A stretch of 56,775 bases of DNA, from positions 1 to 56,775 of the forward strand of contig DWZH01000022.1 in NCBI GenBank assembly GCA_019118275.1, given 5' to 3'. Source of the stretch: Candidatus Brachybacterium merdavium. GTDB taxonomy: Bacteria; Actinomycetota; Actinomycetes; Actinomycetales; Dermabacteraceae. Below, in pieces: positions 42,064 through 50,910 of the stretch; position 1 is the stretch's first letter, and every line of letters begins with the position of its first letter. The translations under genes were made by a program, and so were the position numbers. The notes under the pieces were generated by a model. The model was not told the origin of the DNA. It saw only the letters and a program-made list of their open reading frames with translations, and ran no database searches.

Positions 42064-43716
42064 TCAGCTCGCCAGCCAGGTGTCGTAGAAGCTGGGGCGG
42101 CCCACGGACTCGGTGGCGAAGCCCTGCACCGCGTCGATGAACCCGAAGACCTGCGGCTCCTCGAACAGCGGCAGCACGTAGGCCTGCTCAGCCAGGCGCG
42201 CCTGCGCGGCGGCGGAAGCCTCGGCGCGGCCCTCCTCCTCGGGGATGGAGGCGATCTGCGCGAGCAGCTCGTCCAACTCCTCGTCGCCGACGGACTCATC
42301 GGGGTGGCCGTTGAGCAGGGCGTCGCGGTTGTCCGAGGAGAACTGGGACTTGATCACGTCGTAGTCGGCGCGGCCGACCATGGAGTGGTAGACCTGCAGG
42401 GTGCCGGGCTCGGTGCGGGCGGCGTCCTGGGTGGCCTGGTCCCCGGGCAGCAGCTGCACGTCGACGCCGAGCTCGGCCAGCTGCTCCTGGATGAGGGTGA
42501 CGACCTCACGGGAGCGAGGCTGGGGCAGCGCCTCGTTGAACGTGAGCAGCAGCGGCTGGCCGTCCTTGGAGCGGGTCCCGTCGGCCCCGGCCTCCCAGCC
42601 GGCCTCGTCCAGCAGCGTGGCCGCCTGCTCGAGGTCGTGGGTGTAGTGCTCGGAGGTGTCGACATAGCCGAGGGCGGTGGTGGCCAGCACCCCGGTGGCC
42701 AGCGGGTAGCTGTCGGTGAACAAGGTGTCGATGATCGCCTGCCGGTCGATCGCGGCGATCAGCGCTTGGCGGGTGCGGATGTCCTCCAGGGCGGGGTCGC
42801 GGAAGCGGAAGCTGAGGCAGTTGGTGACGCCGCCGGTGGATGCGGCATGCAGGGACAGGCCGTCTCCCTCGAACTGGGGCTCGTCGGGCGCCTCGATCTG
42901 GCGGGCGATGTGCGCCTGCTGCGAGGTCACGGTGCCCACGCGCACGCTGTCCTCCGCGGCGACGACGATGTCGATCTGATCCAGGTGGGCGCGGCCGGTG
43001 TGCTCGAAGGATGCGGGTGCCCAGTCGTAGTCCTCGCGCACGGTCAGCGTCAGCTGGGTGCCGATCTCCTCCTGATCGATCACGAAGGGCCCGGAGCCGA
43101 TGATCTCGGTGGCGTTGCCGGGCCCGAACTCCTCGCTGCTGCGATCCAGGGTCGCACTGGACAGCAGTCCGGAGTTGATGGTGGAGACGGCCTGGGCGAA
43201 GCCCGGCGCGGGCGCGGAGAAGTGGAACCGCACGGTGGTGGCGTCGATGACCTCGCCGTGGTCGTAGTTGTTGATCGCCTCGGAGACGGTCAGCGCCCGG
43301 TCGGGGTCGCCGGCGCCGTACAGGTCGAAGTTCTTGACCACGTTCTCGGCGTCGATCGGGGTGCCGTCGGAGTAGGTGGCGTCCTCCCGCAGAGTGAAGG
43401 TGTATTCGGTGGCGTCCTCGTTGACCTCGGGCAGGTCGGTGGCGATCCACGGCTCCAGTTCCAAGGTCTCGGGGTTCTGGAACAGCAGGCGGTCGGTGAT
43501 GTTGTTCAGCACGCCGCCGTTGGGGTAGAAGCCCCCGGCCGGCGGGTACAGCGTCTCCCAGGTCTGCGGTTCGAGGTAGGTCAGCGTCCCGCCCTGCTGG
43601 GGCTCGCCGGATGCCGCCTGTCCGGCGCCGTCCGCGCCACCGCAGGCGGCCAGCGTCATGGTGGCGGGCAGGCCGATGCCGAGAGCGAGGGCGGAGCGAC
43701 GGGAGAGGACGGGCAT
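42064..43716 (-). CDS. Peptide/nickel-type ABC substrate-binding lipoprotein (SBP family 5)
   Basis: 550 residues from the ATG at 43716, with GAGGAG seven bases upstream; a longer reading to 43824 lacks a signal peptide. The signal PVLSRRSALALGIGLPATMTLAAC ends in a lipobox Cys, and the RR pair suggests Tat or Sec export. The mature region has the family-5 features YTFTLREDATYSDGTPIDAENVV and RTRQALIAAIDRQAI. It captures the ligand for the downstream permeases. It is the first gene of the transporter/LLM operon. The ligand is unknown. Confidence 0.93.
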   Translation of the reverse strand: MPVLSRRSALALGIGLPATMTLAACGGADGAGQAASGEPQQGGTLTYLEPQTWETLYPPAGGFYPNGGVLNNITDRLLFQNPETLELEPWIATDLPEVNEDATEYTFTLREDATYSDGTPIDAENVVKNFDLYGAGDPDRALTVSEAINNYDHGEVIDATTVRFHFSAPAPGFAQAVSTINSGLLSSATLDRSSEEFGPGNATEIIGSGPFVIDQEEIGTQLTLTVREDYDWAPASFEHTGRAHLDQIDIVVAAEDSVRVGTVTSQQAHIARQIEAPDEPQFEGDGLSLHAASTGGVTNCLSFRFRDPALEDIRTRQALIAAIDRQAIIDTLFTDSYPLATGVLATTALGYVDTSEHYTHDLEQAATLLDEAGWEAGADGTRSKDGQPLLLTFNEALPQPRSREVVTLIQEQLAELGVDVQLLPGDQATQDAARTEPGTLQVYHSMVGRADYDVIKSQFSSDNRDALLNGHPDESVGDEELDELLAQIASIPEEEGRAEASAAAQARLAEQAYVLPLFEEPQVFGFIDAVQGFATESVGRPSFYDTWLAS

Positions 43717-43794
43717 GACGGGTCTCCTCAGAGGTGGGTGGGCAGGGCCCCGGGGCGGATGCCCGGGACCGGAAGTCCACCACACAAGCCAAAC

Positions 43795-43814
43795 ATGAAC
43801 TAATGATTGTTCAT
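43795..43814. promoter_or_regulatory. Inverted repeat upstream of the peptide ABC operon
   Basis: ATGAAC and GTTCAT arms flank 8 bases in an AT-rich patch that stands out from its surroundings, about 80 bases before the binding-protein start at 43716. It may be the operator or core promoter of the transporter/LLM operon. No regulator gene is adjacent. Confidence 0.5.
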
Positions 43815-43854
43815 AGCGCGTCATAGGGGGCGGATCAGCGCCCCGGCCCGGTCC

Positions 43855-44181
43855 TCACTCCGGCCCGTCGTGCTCGCTCATCATCTGCAGGGCCCCGAAG
43901 GCCTCGATGAGCACCTCCGAGGTGTCCGCTGCCTCCGGGAGGAACCACGGCCAGTCGGGCAGCCCGTCCTCGGCGAGGCCCGCATCCTGCTCGGCCCCGG
44001 AGGCCGGAACGGGATCGTCACGGAAGAAAGCCGAACCGCCGGCCCCGGGACGTGCGCTGCTGCCGACTCCGGGTGCGAAGCGGCGGGCCGGGCTGGTGAG
44101 GCGTCCGGGGCCGGTGAGCTCATGACGCTCGTCGTGCGTGAGCTGGGTGGAGGAGCTCGGCCCCAGCGGGCCTCGATCGCT
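43855..44181 (-). other. In-frame open stretch downstream of the sulfatase stop
   Basis: Directly after the sulfatase TAG (44182-44184), the same frame stays open for 108 codons to a TGA at 43855. Third codon positions are mostly G/C. The end reads like protein: GLPDWPWFLPEAADTSEVLI, then a Met-Met and an acidic tail. There is no in-frame ATG or GTG near its beginning; a GTG occurs only about 20 codons from the end. It may be a remnant of a longer reading frame cut by the TAG, a pseudogene, or chance. No family is recognised. Confidence 0.3.
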
Positions 44182-45711
44182 CTACTGCTCGAACGCGCCC
44201 TGTCGATCAGTGTCGCCCAGCGGCCGACGCTGTCCGTAGCCGGAGACCGGCAGCTCCCATCCGTCCAGCTCGGGCTCGCTGCAGAGCTCGAAGCTCGTCG
44301 ACAGTCGCGCGGAGAGATCTGCCCGCACGGCAGCGAAGCCCGGATCAGCGGAGAGGTCGACCTCCTCCTGGGGGTCGATGTCCAGGTCGTAGAGCTCGTC
44401 GGGCCCTCGTCGGCGCGAGACGTACTTCCACCGCCGGGTGCGGATCATGCGATTGTCGCCGTACTCGTCCAGGACCAGGACCTCGGACGCCCCGGGAGCG
44501 TCGGCATCCCCTCCCTCGGTCAGGAGGCCCGCGAAGCTGCGTCCCGTCCGCAACGGGTCAGGTGGTGCGCTGACGTCGGCCAGCTCGAGGACCGTGGCGA
44601 ACACGCTGGTCGCGCTGAGCAGCTGGTCGCTCACACGCCCGGCAGCGATGCGTCCTGGGCCCCAGGCGATGAACGGCACCCGGATCGAGTTCTCCCAGAA
44701 GTTCAGCGGGAAGGTGCCGTTGCCCTTGCCCCAGATCCCGTGATGCCCGCAGGAGAAGCCGTTGTCCGAGGTGAACAGCACGATCGTGTTCTCCAGGAGT
44801 CCCTGCGCCTCCATCTCGGCCAGCACCCGGGAGAGCATCCGGTCGATGCCGCTGACGGCTGCGGCGTACCCGGCCAGGTTGCGGTGCCGGTGCTCGATCG
44901 CGTCCGCGAAGGCCTCGCGGCGGAACCAGGGATGGGGTTCGGGGGCCGGCACCGAGGGGAAGTCGGTCTCCGTGTACAGGTCCACGAGGTGCTCAGGATG
45001 GTTGCCGTTCGTCCAGGGATCGTGCGGAGCGGTCGTGGACAGCTGAAGGAAGAAGGGGCGCTCCTGGTCGTCCGCGGCGTGGCGACGCAGGAAGTCCACG
45101 GCATGGTCCCCGATGGCGTCGGTGAAGTAGCGCGGCTCGGCCGTCTCCCTGGGGTCCGTGGTGGTGCGCCCGGCCTCGTCATCGAACTCCCAGATGGGCG
45201 CATCGAAATAGCTGCCTCCGCCGAGGCGATGGGTGTACCAGTAGTCATAGCCTGGCGCGGGGTCATGGGAGTAGCCCACATGCCATTTGCCCACCATGGC
45301 GCAGCGATAGCCCGCCCCGTTCAGCTCCCCGGCGAGGGTGGGGATGCCATCGAGGTAGGTGCCATGCGGCCGGTCCACGCCTTCGAGGCGCAGCCAGTCG
45401 TGCACCCCGTGCGCTGAGGGCATCCGGCCGGTCAGCAGGGAGGCGCGTGCCGGCGAGCACACCGGGGAGGCGCAGAAGAACCGCTCCAGGTAGGTGCCCT
45501 CCGCCGCGAGCCGGTCCAGGGTGGGGGTGACCAGCTCGGGGCTCTCACGGCCGAGGGCCCACGGCCCCTGATCATCAGTCAGGACGAACAGAATATTCGG
45601 GGCCTGGGGCCGGGAGGCCGGGGCCCGGGCGGTCATCGGGGCTCCCTCGTCGGCGCCTGGCGGCTGGGTGGAGGCGTGCACCGGGCCCCGTGCATCGGCG
45701 TGCGGGCTCAT
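44182..45711 (-). CDS. Formylglycine-dependent sulfatase
   Basis: 509 residues with no signal peptide, so cytoplasmic. NILFVLTDDQGPWALG contains the metal-binding Asp pair, and CSPARASLLTGR (Cys85) is the C-x-P-x-R motif whose Cys must be converted to formylglycine by a maturase encoded elsewhere. GYRCAMVGKWHVG, TSDNGFSCGHHGIWGKG and FWENSIRVPFI are further sulfatase signatures. The size suggests a sugar sulfatase (N-sulfoglucosamine or GlcNAc-6-sulfate class). Its ATG overlaps the fucosidase stop by ATGA, which favours this start over the internal Met26. It is the last gene of the GH31-GH29-sulfatase operon. Confidence 0.9.
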   Translation of the reverse strand: MSPHADARGPVHASTQPPGADEGAPMTARAPASRPQAPNILFVLTDDQGPWALGRESPELVTPTLDRLAAEGTYLERFFCASPVCSPARASLLTGRMPSAHGVHDWLRLEGVDRPHGTYLDGIPTLAGELNGAGYRCAMVGKWHVGYSHDPAPGYDYWYTHRLGGGSYFDAPIWEFDDEAGRTTTDPRETAEPRYFTDAIGDHAVDFLRRHAADDQERPFFLQLSTTAPHDPWTNGNHPEHLVDLYTETDFPSVPAPEPHPWFRREAFADAIEHRHRNLAGYAAAVSGIDRMLSRVLAEMEAQGLLENTIVLFTSDNGFSCGHHGIWGKGNGTFPLNFWENSIRVPFIAWGPGRIAAGRVSDQLLSATSVFATVLELADVSAPPDPLRTGRSFAGLLTEGGDADAPGASEVLVLDEYGDNRMIRTRRWKYVSRRRGPDELYDLDIDPQEEVDLSADPGFAAVRADLSARLSTSFELCSEPELDGWELPVSGYGQRRPLGDTDRQGAFEQ

Positions 45712-47156
45712 GACTGCGCCCCCTCGATGCGCACGCAGGCCGCCCAGCGCAGAGGCACGGTGGGCAGCTCCAGCACGACGCCCTCGTGGTCGCGTGTCAA
45801 CGGGACCTTGGTGCCGCCGTCGAGCACGGTGGCGGTGAGGTCCCCGGCGGGCAGGTCCGGGCTGGAGATACGCAGCTCACCGCCGGGCAGGAGGCGCTGG
45901 GGATGGTCGTGGTCCAGCTGTCGGATGTCCTCGGGGAGATGGAACAGGTTCAAAGCCCCATCGGAACGGGTCGCCAGCCAGGCCCCTTCCGCCGCAGCCC
46001 CCTCGAGCTGCGGCTCTGCCTGCAGCGCCCGGGTCCCGTAGATCGCCGACTCGTGCACCGAGACCCAGCTGCCGATGGCCTCCAGCCCGCGTTTGATGTG
46101 CGAGCTCATGGCGCCGGTGGCATCCGGGCCCACACCCAGCAGGTAGTTGCCGCCACGGGCGATGATCGTGACCAGATTGGCGATCGCGTCCCCGACCGGC
46201 TTGGTGGGCTCCTCCGGCGCGAACGAGCACCAGCTGCGGGTGAAGGTGATGCAGGATTCCCACGGGTAGGGCAGCCGCTCATCGGGCAGCTCCTGCTCGG
46301 GCGTCCGGTAGTTTTCGTTGCGCCCGTGGACGGTGCGGTCGACGACCAGGATGTCCGGCTGCAGCTCTCGTGCCCGATCGGCCAGGGCGTCCATGGCGAT
46401 GGGCTCGCGTGGAGCGCGGCACCAGCCGCCGTCCAGCCACAGGACATTGACCTCGCCGTACCCGGTCAGCAGCTCTTCCACCTGGCGGTGGGTGTATTCG
46501 ACGAAGGGGCGCCAGTGCTCGGGCTCTGTGCCGGCGTCGACGTTGGCCCAGCGATCCGTGATCTCCCGGCCCTTGTCCCAGTAGCAGGGGTGGCTCCAGT
46601 CGGGTTTGGAGAAGTAGACGCCCGTCTCCAGGCCCTGGGCTCGGAAGGCGTCGAAGGTCTCCCGCACGACGTCACGGCCGAGCGCGCAGTCCTCCGCGGT
46701 CGATTTGAGCGCCGAGTACTTCGTGTCGTACATCGCGAAGCCGTCATGGTGCTTGGTGGTCAGCACCAGGTATCTCATGCCGGCCGTGCGAGCGGTTCTC
46801 GCCCAGTCCTCCGGATCGTAGTCCTGGCCGGCGAAGGTGTGGCGCGACTGGTAGTAGTACGTGTTCCACTCCGCCTCGGTGCCGGTGAAGTCCTCGTTCA
46901 TCTCCATGAACGCTCCGCTGTTCTCCCGGCACAGGGACCACGAACCGGTCTGCCCCAGATGCGTGTACAGACCCCAGTGCACGATGAGACCGAACTTCAG
47001 GTCCTGCCAGTGCTCGAGGGCGGCGACGGTGCGAGGGTCGGTGGGGGCGACATACCCCGGATCCCTGACCGGTCCGCCGGCGCCGGCGGCCTCGAGGTCA
47101 TCCGGGGTGAACTCGCCGTGGTGATCGGAAGGGGCGGGCGATACGGGTGAGGGCAT
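45708..47156 (-). CDS. GH29 alpha-L-fucosidase
   Basis: 482 residues, no signal peptide. FGLIVHWGLYTHLGQ, LTTKHHDGFAMYDTKYS and Asp242 in NVLWLDGGW, the GH29 nucleophile, are present. Motif positions match GH29 and the length fits enzymes without a C-terminal carbohydrate-binding module. It removes terminal alpha-linked fucose from glycans in the cytoplasm. It is followed by the sulfatase by overlap, and both would process fucosylated, sulfated glycans such as mucin or N-glycan fragments. It is preceded by the GH31 gene with a 144-bp gap. Confidence 0.93.
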   Translation of the reverse strand: MPSPVSPAPSDHHGEFTPDDLEAAGAGGPVRDPGYVAPTDPRTVAALEHWQDLKFGLIVHWGLYTHLGQTGSWSLCRENSGAFMEMNEDFTGTEAEWNTYYYQSRHTFAGQDYDPEDWARTARTAGMRYLVLTTKHHDGFAMYDTKYSALKSTAEDCALGRDVVRETFDAFRAQGLETGVYFSKPDWSHPCYWDKGREITDRWANVDAGTEPEHWRPFVEYTHRQVEELLTGYGEVNVLWLDGGWCRAPREPIAMDALADRARELQPDILVVDRTVHGRNENYRTPEQELPDERLPYPWESCITFTRSWCSFAPEEPTKPVGDAIANLVTIIARGGNYLLGVGPDATGAMSSHIKRGLEAIGSWVSVHESAIYGTRALQAEPQLEGAAAEGAWLATRSDGALNLFHLPEDIRQLDHDHPQRLLPGGELRISSPDLPAGDLTATVLDGGTKVPLTRDHEGVVLELPTVPLRWAACVRIEGAQS

Positions 47157-47300
47157 GGCGTCCTTGCTTCCTTGCGTCCTTCGCTCGATGATCCGGTCGG
47201 TGGGGCGGACGGCACGGGGTCGGCCCCGGAGCCGGGGGCGAGCGGTCCGCCGGGGAACCTGGCCAACCTGGCCTGGTCCGTCGTCATCCGGGGCTCATGC

Positions 47301-48866
47301 TCAGACGCGCTCGAAGACGGGCAGCACCTCGAGGGGCGCATCGACCTCGACCGAGACCGGGCCTTGATGCCGGTGACCGTGGTGGTCCCGCCATTCGCCC
47401 GCGGGCAGGCTCACGGTCCGCGAGCGGGCACCGCGCTCGACCACCGGGGCGACGACGAGGTCCTCGCCGAGCATGAACTGATCGGTGATCTCCTCCATGC
47501 CCGCCTGGTGGTAGGCCATGGGGCGCAGGATGGGTTCTCCGCTCCGGGCGGCCTGCTCGGCCAGCTCCAGCAGACGGCCGACGTGGCGCTCACGCAGCTC
47601 CAGCGCCAGCATCACGGCGCGCAGGTGCTCGGCATCGAGCACGCGCGCGGGGGACACGGAGAACTGGATCATCGGCGAGAGTGCGGCGACCTGCGCGTAG
47701 CGGACGAAGAATTCCTGGTCGATGCCCTCCTGACCACGCATCGCCGTGATCTCGCCACCGCCGACCATGTCCGGGCAGCAGTAGGAGTAGCCCAGCAGGG
47801 ACTGCAGGATCATCTGCGGGATCAGGCTCTCGATACCTGCGTCGCCCCAGGCCGGGGGCTTGTCCTGAACCCGCTGGGCCAGTGCCTGGCCGCCCATGTC
47901 CCAGCTGGCGCGCAGCTCGTTGAGCGGGTAGCGCAGGGCCGCTCGCGACCATTCCCGGCACATGTCCACCGGGAGCAGACCTCCGGTCAGGTCGTCGGAG
48001 CGGAAGTCGCCGACGTCGGCGCCGTCGAACTTGAAGCCGTCCACGCCGAGGTCGATCAGAGCGTCGGCGCGGTCATGGAACCATGCCACGGCTGCGGGAT
48101 CCGATAGATCCAGGATCGCGCTGAAGCCGTTCCACCACCTCCGGATCGCCGGCTGGCCGTCGGCGGCCCTGAGCAGCAGTCCCTCGCGTTCGAGGTCACG
48201 GAACGCGGGGGAATCCGGGCTGATGTACGGCACCACCCAGAGCATGAGGTGACAGCCCCAGTCGTGCAGCGTTCTCGCCATCGCGGCGGGATCGGGGAAT
48301 CGCGAGGGGTCGAACGTCCAGTTGCCGTAGTCGCCGGACCACATGTCGTCGATCATGACGACCCCGGGGGGCATCCCGGCCTCCAGCAGCCTTCGCACGT
48401 AGTCCAGGACCCCGGACTGCGTGGGCAGGTACGGCTGCTCGATCCACGAGTTGTACTGCGGGCCGGTGAACAGCGCCCGGTGGGGGATGCTCCCGCTGGG
48501 GCGGATGGGACCGCCGATCACACCGCGGAAGGCTGCCCGCAGGCTGTCCCCGGTGCTCTGGACGCGCAGATCCTCGCCTTCGACCTCCAGCACCCCGTCG
48601 CCGAAGCGGAAGTGGAACGGGCGCTCGGAGTGGACCGATCTGCCGGCACTGGACAGCAGCAGCGGTGAGGCCTGGTTGCTCCCCGGGGCCCTTTCACCCG
48701 GCGCAGGCTCCTGCCCGGCCAGATCGCACTCGAAGGGCCTCTGCCCCAGCGGCATGGCGAGCGCGTCCGTGACGCGTCCGCCCCACCAGCGCTCCCCAGG
48801 GGCCAGTGAGAGGGTGAGAACATCGGCCCGCGCCGATGAGGGGCCAGTATCGGCAGCTGTGCTCAT
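47301..48866 (-). CDS. Short GH31 alpha-glycosidase
   Basis: 521 residues from the ATG at 48866. The TIM barrel shows GVVMIDDMWSGDYGNWTFDPSRFPDP, MLWVVPYISPDSP and the nucleophile Asp281 in VDGFKFDGAD. The acid/base side is PAWGDAG rather than the common WSGD motif, and the protein is shorter than typical 650-900-residue GH31 enzymes. GH31 covers alpha-glucosidase, xylosidase, galactosidase, GalNAcase and sulfoquinovosidase. Context with fucosidase and sulfatase makes a host-glycan specificity plausible. No signal peptide. The TACACT box six bases upstream makes this the promoter-proximal gene of the second glycan operon. Confidence 0.88.
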   Translation of the reverse strand: MSTAADTGPSSARADVLTLSLAPGERWWGGRVTDALAMPLGQRPFECDLAGQEPAPGERAPGSNQASPLLLSSAGRSVHSERPFHFRFGDGVLEVEGEDLRVQSTGDSLRAAFRGVIGGPIRPSGSIPHRALFTGPQYNSWIEQPYLPTQSGVLDYVRRLLEAGMPPGVVMIDDMWSGDYGNWTFDPSRFPDPAAMARTLHDWGCHLMLWVVPYISPDSPAFRDLEREGLLLRAADGQPAIRRWWNGFSAILDLSDPAAVAWFHDRADALIDLGVDGFKFDGADVGDFRSDDLTGGLLPVDMCREWSRAALRYPLNELRASWDMGGQALAQRVQDKPPAWGDAGIESLIPQMILQSLLGYSYCCPDMVGGGEITAMRGQEGIDQEFFVRYAQVAALSPMIQFSVSPARVLDAEHLRAVMLALELRERHVGRLLELAEQAARSGEPILRPMAYHQAGMEEITDQFMLGEDLVVAPVVERGARSRTVSLPAGEWRDHHGHRHQGPVSVEVDAPLEVLPVFERV

Positions 48867-49315
48867 AGCCCGAGTGTAAAGCGTTCTTCGATCAGAGGAG
48901 GCTGCCGCGAGCCGCTCGCGGATTCTGGCCGGGACCGGGCGCAGGGCCGCAGGGAGCGGGGGCAAAGACAACCGCCCTGCGTCGACCACCTGGCCGGGCC
49001 ACCCGGATGGCGGGTCCGGCCCCGGGTGGCCCTTCCCGGATGGTGGGCCTGTTCCCGGGTGACCGTGCCCGTTCCCGGATGGCGGGCCCGTTCCCGGATG
49101 GCGGGCCCGTTGCTCGGTTTGACCTGCGGGAGTACCGTCAGAGCCACGGAGCACGCGCCTGCTGAGGGCGCTGGCCCCGGGCAGTCGCGGTCCACGGCGG
49201 GTACTGCGAGGGCCTGGGAACGAGCACATGGTCGACCGGGACGACGCCGTCCGCGGATCACCCGCTACATCGCGTGGGCGAGGGGCTCGCCCACCGGCAC
49301 AGGGAGGGCTGGCAG
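48867..49315. other. Intergenic region with tandem repeat (49028-49120)
   Basis: No gene is convincing. It contains the leaderless GH31 promoter and an 18-19 bp tandem repeat (GTTCCCGGATGGCGGGCCC, about five units between 49028 and 49120). TTGACC near 49117 and TACCGT near 49132 are promoter-like words upstream of the oxidoreductase, but their spacing is too short to be a clear promoter. Confidence 0.55.
48873..48878 (-). promoter_or_regulatory. -10 box (TACACT) of GH31 operon, leaderless
   Basis: On the minus strand TACACT lies exactly six bases before the ATG at 48866, placing it at -12 to -7 for transcription starting at the start codon. No ribosome binding site is present. Confidence 0.6.
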
Positions 49316-50731
49316 ATGGCGACGACGGAGGGTTACCCGGTCCCCGAGGCGAGACCGGCGCTGATCCGGTTGCGTGATCGGATCGACGGCACGTTCGTGG
49401 AGCCCGGGGACGAGACGTACGACCAGGCTCGTGCCGTCTGGAACGGGATGATCGACCGGTACCCACTGGCGATCGTCCGCGCCGCCTCCCCCGCCGACAT
49501 CCCCCCGGTGCTGGAGGCCGCCCGGGAGACCGGGCTGCCGTTGGCGGTGCGCGGCGGCGGCCACAGCATCGCCGGCCTGGGCACCGTGGACGACGGGATC
49601 GTGCTGGACCTCGGCGACCTGACAGACGTGCAGGTCGATCCGGACTCGCGTCGGGTCACGGTGGCTCCCGGGGCCCTGTCGTCCGACGTCGACCGTGCCA
49701 CCGCCCCTCATCACCTGGCCATCCCATTGGGCACGGTGGCCAAGCCCGGGGTCGCCGGCCTGACCCTGGGCGGGGGCGTGGGCTGGTTGCTCCGCCGAGC
49801 CGGCCTGGCGCTGGATCGCCTGGAGCGCGCGGAGGTGATCACCGCCAACGGCGAGCACCTGGCGGCGAGCGCCACCGAGCACCCGGACCTGTTCTGGGGC
49901 CTGCGCGGGGGCGGCGGGAACTTCGGCGTGGTCACCTCCTTCACGTTCCGAGCGGTGCGGCTGCCCGACCCGGTGACCGGCGTGACCCTGTTCTACCGGC
50001 CCGCGCAGTGGCGGCGGGCGGTCGCGGCGTTCGAACGCTGGTCCCGGCACCTGCCCGACCAGGTCGCCGCGATCCTGACCTTCATGGTGATGCCCGAGCA
50101 GGCGGGGATGGGTGACGAGCCGTGGTTGATGATCCGCTGCGTCTACGTGGGCCTGGACGAGGACGAGGGGAACACGGTCCTGGACCGACTGCGCCGGGCC
50201 GCCCCTCCCGATGAGCAGACTGCCGGCCCCGTCTCCTGGCCCGAGTGGCAGAGCTCGAAGGACGACCTGTTCCCCGATGGTTCCCGCGGGTTCTGGCGCA
50301 ACGTGGCGTTCACCCGTATGGACGAGGACGCGCTGGATGCGATCCTCTCGATCGCCCGGCAGCTTCCCGGGCGAGGCACCGGAGTGGACATCCACCTGCT
50401 CGGAGGTGCCTTCGCCCGCGTGCCCGAGGACGCGACGGCCTTCCCCAACCGCACCGCTCGCTTCTGGATGAACATCTACGGCTTCTGGCAGCAGGCCGGC
50501 GACGACTCGTTCCTCAGCTCCTTCGCCGAGCATTCCCGCGCGGTGATGCGAAGGCTCAGCGAACACGGCGAATACGTCAACTTCCGGTCTCGCGAGCACA
50601 CGCGTCCGATCACCGACTTCACCCGCCACATCTACGGTGAAGAGAAGTACCGCCAGCTGCAGCGGGTCAAGCAGCAGTACGACCCCGCGAACCTGTTCCG
50701 CAGCAACTACAACGTGGCGCCCGAGAGATAG
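49316..50731 (+). CDS. Berberine-bridge-type FAD-linked oxidoreductase
   Basis: 471 residues from the ATG at 49316 (GGGAGG about eight bases upstream); an earlier start at 49274 lacks this. The FAD_binding_4 domain has PLAVRGGGHSIAGLG, whose His carries 8-alpha-linked FAD, and GVAGLTLGGGVGWL. The usual GLTCDN Cys region reads GLALDRL, and no Cys replaces the second flavin link, so attachment is expected to be mono-covalent. The C-terminal berberine-like domain ends YDPANLFRSNYNV. These enzymes oxidise sugars, alcohols or other organic substrates. Monocistronic, with unknown substrate. Confidence 0.9.
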   Translation: MATTEGYPVPEARPALIRLRDRIDGTFVEPGDETYDQARAVWNGMIDRYPLAIVRAASPADIPPVLEAARETGLPLAVRGGGHSIAGLGTVDDGIVLDLGDLTDVQVDPDSRRVTVAPGALSSDVDRATAPHHLAIPLGTVAKPGVAGLTLGGGVGWLLRRAGLALDRLERAEVITANGEHLAASATEHPDLFWGLRGGGGNFGVVTSFTFRAVRLPDPVTGVTLFYRPAQWRRAVAAFERWSRHLPDQVAAILTFMVMPEQAGMGDEPWLMIRCVYVGLDEDEGNTVLDRLRRAAPPDEQTAGPVSWPEWQSSKDDLFPDGSRGFWRNVAFTRMDEDALDAILSIARQLPGRGTGVDIHLLGGAFARVPEDATAFPNRTARFWMNIYGFWQQAGDDSFLSSFAEHSRAVMRRLSEHGEYVNFRSREHTRPITDFTRHIYGEEKYRQLQRVKQQYDPANLFRSNYNVAPER

Positions 50732-50910
50732 GACGGAACCTGGCCCTGCGTCGCTCGGGCGGTTCCTCGGCGGGCTGTCGTCGAGGAATCATCGCGGGCT
50801 ATCACCGAAGAGCCACCACGGGCCGTCGCCGAGCGATCGTCGCGCGCTGTGACCCTGGATCCATCCCGCAGGTGTCGCAGCCGGACCGCGCGGGCGTCGG
50901 CGCGGCGGTG

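Noticed and set aside
40993..43803. 936-codon plus-strand frame opposite the transporter genes
   Set aside because: It spans three recognisable minus-strand genes and has no domain; an artefact of GC bias.
43881..44123. 80-codon minus-strand ORF with an ATG
   Set aside because: Arg/Pro/Ser-rich composition in a different phase from the G/C-ending frame; not coding.
50732..50910. Possible gene in the gap between convergent genes
   Set aside because: Only degenerate GCCGTCGCCGAGC-like repeats; no start or conserved frame.
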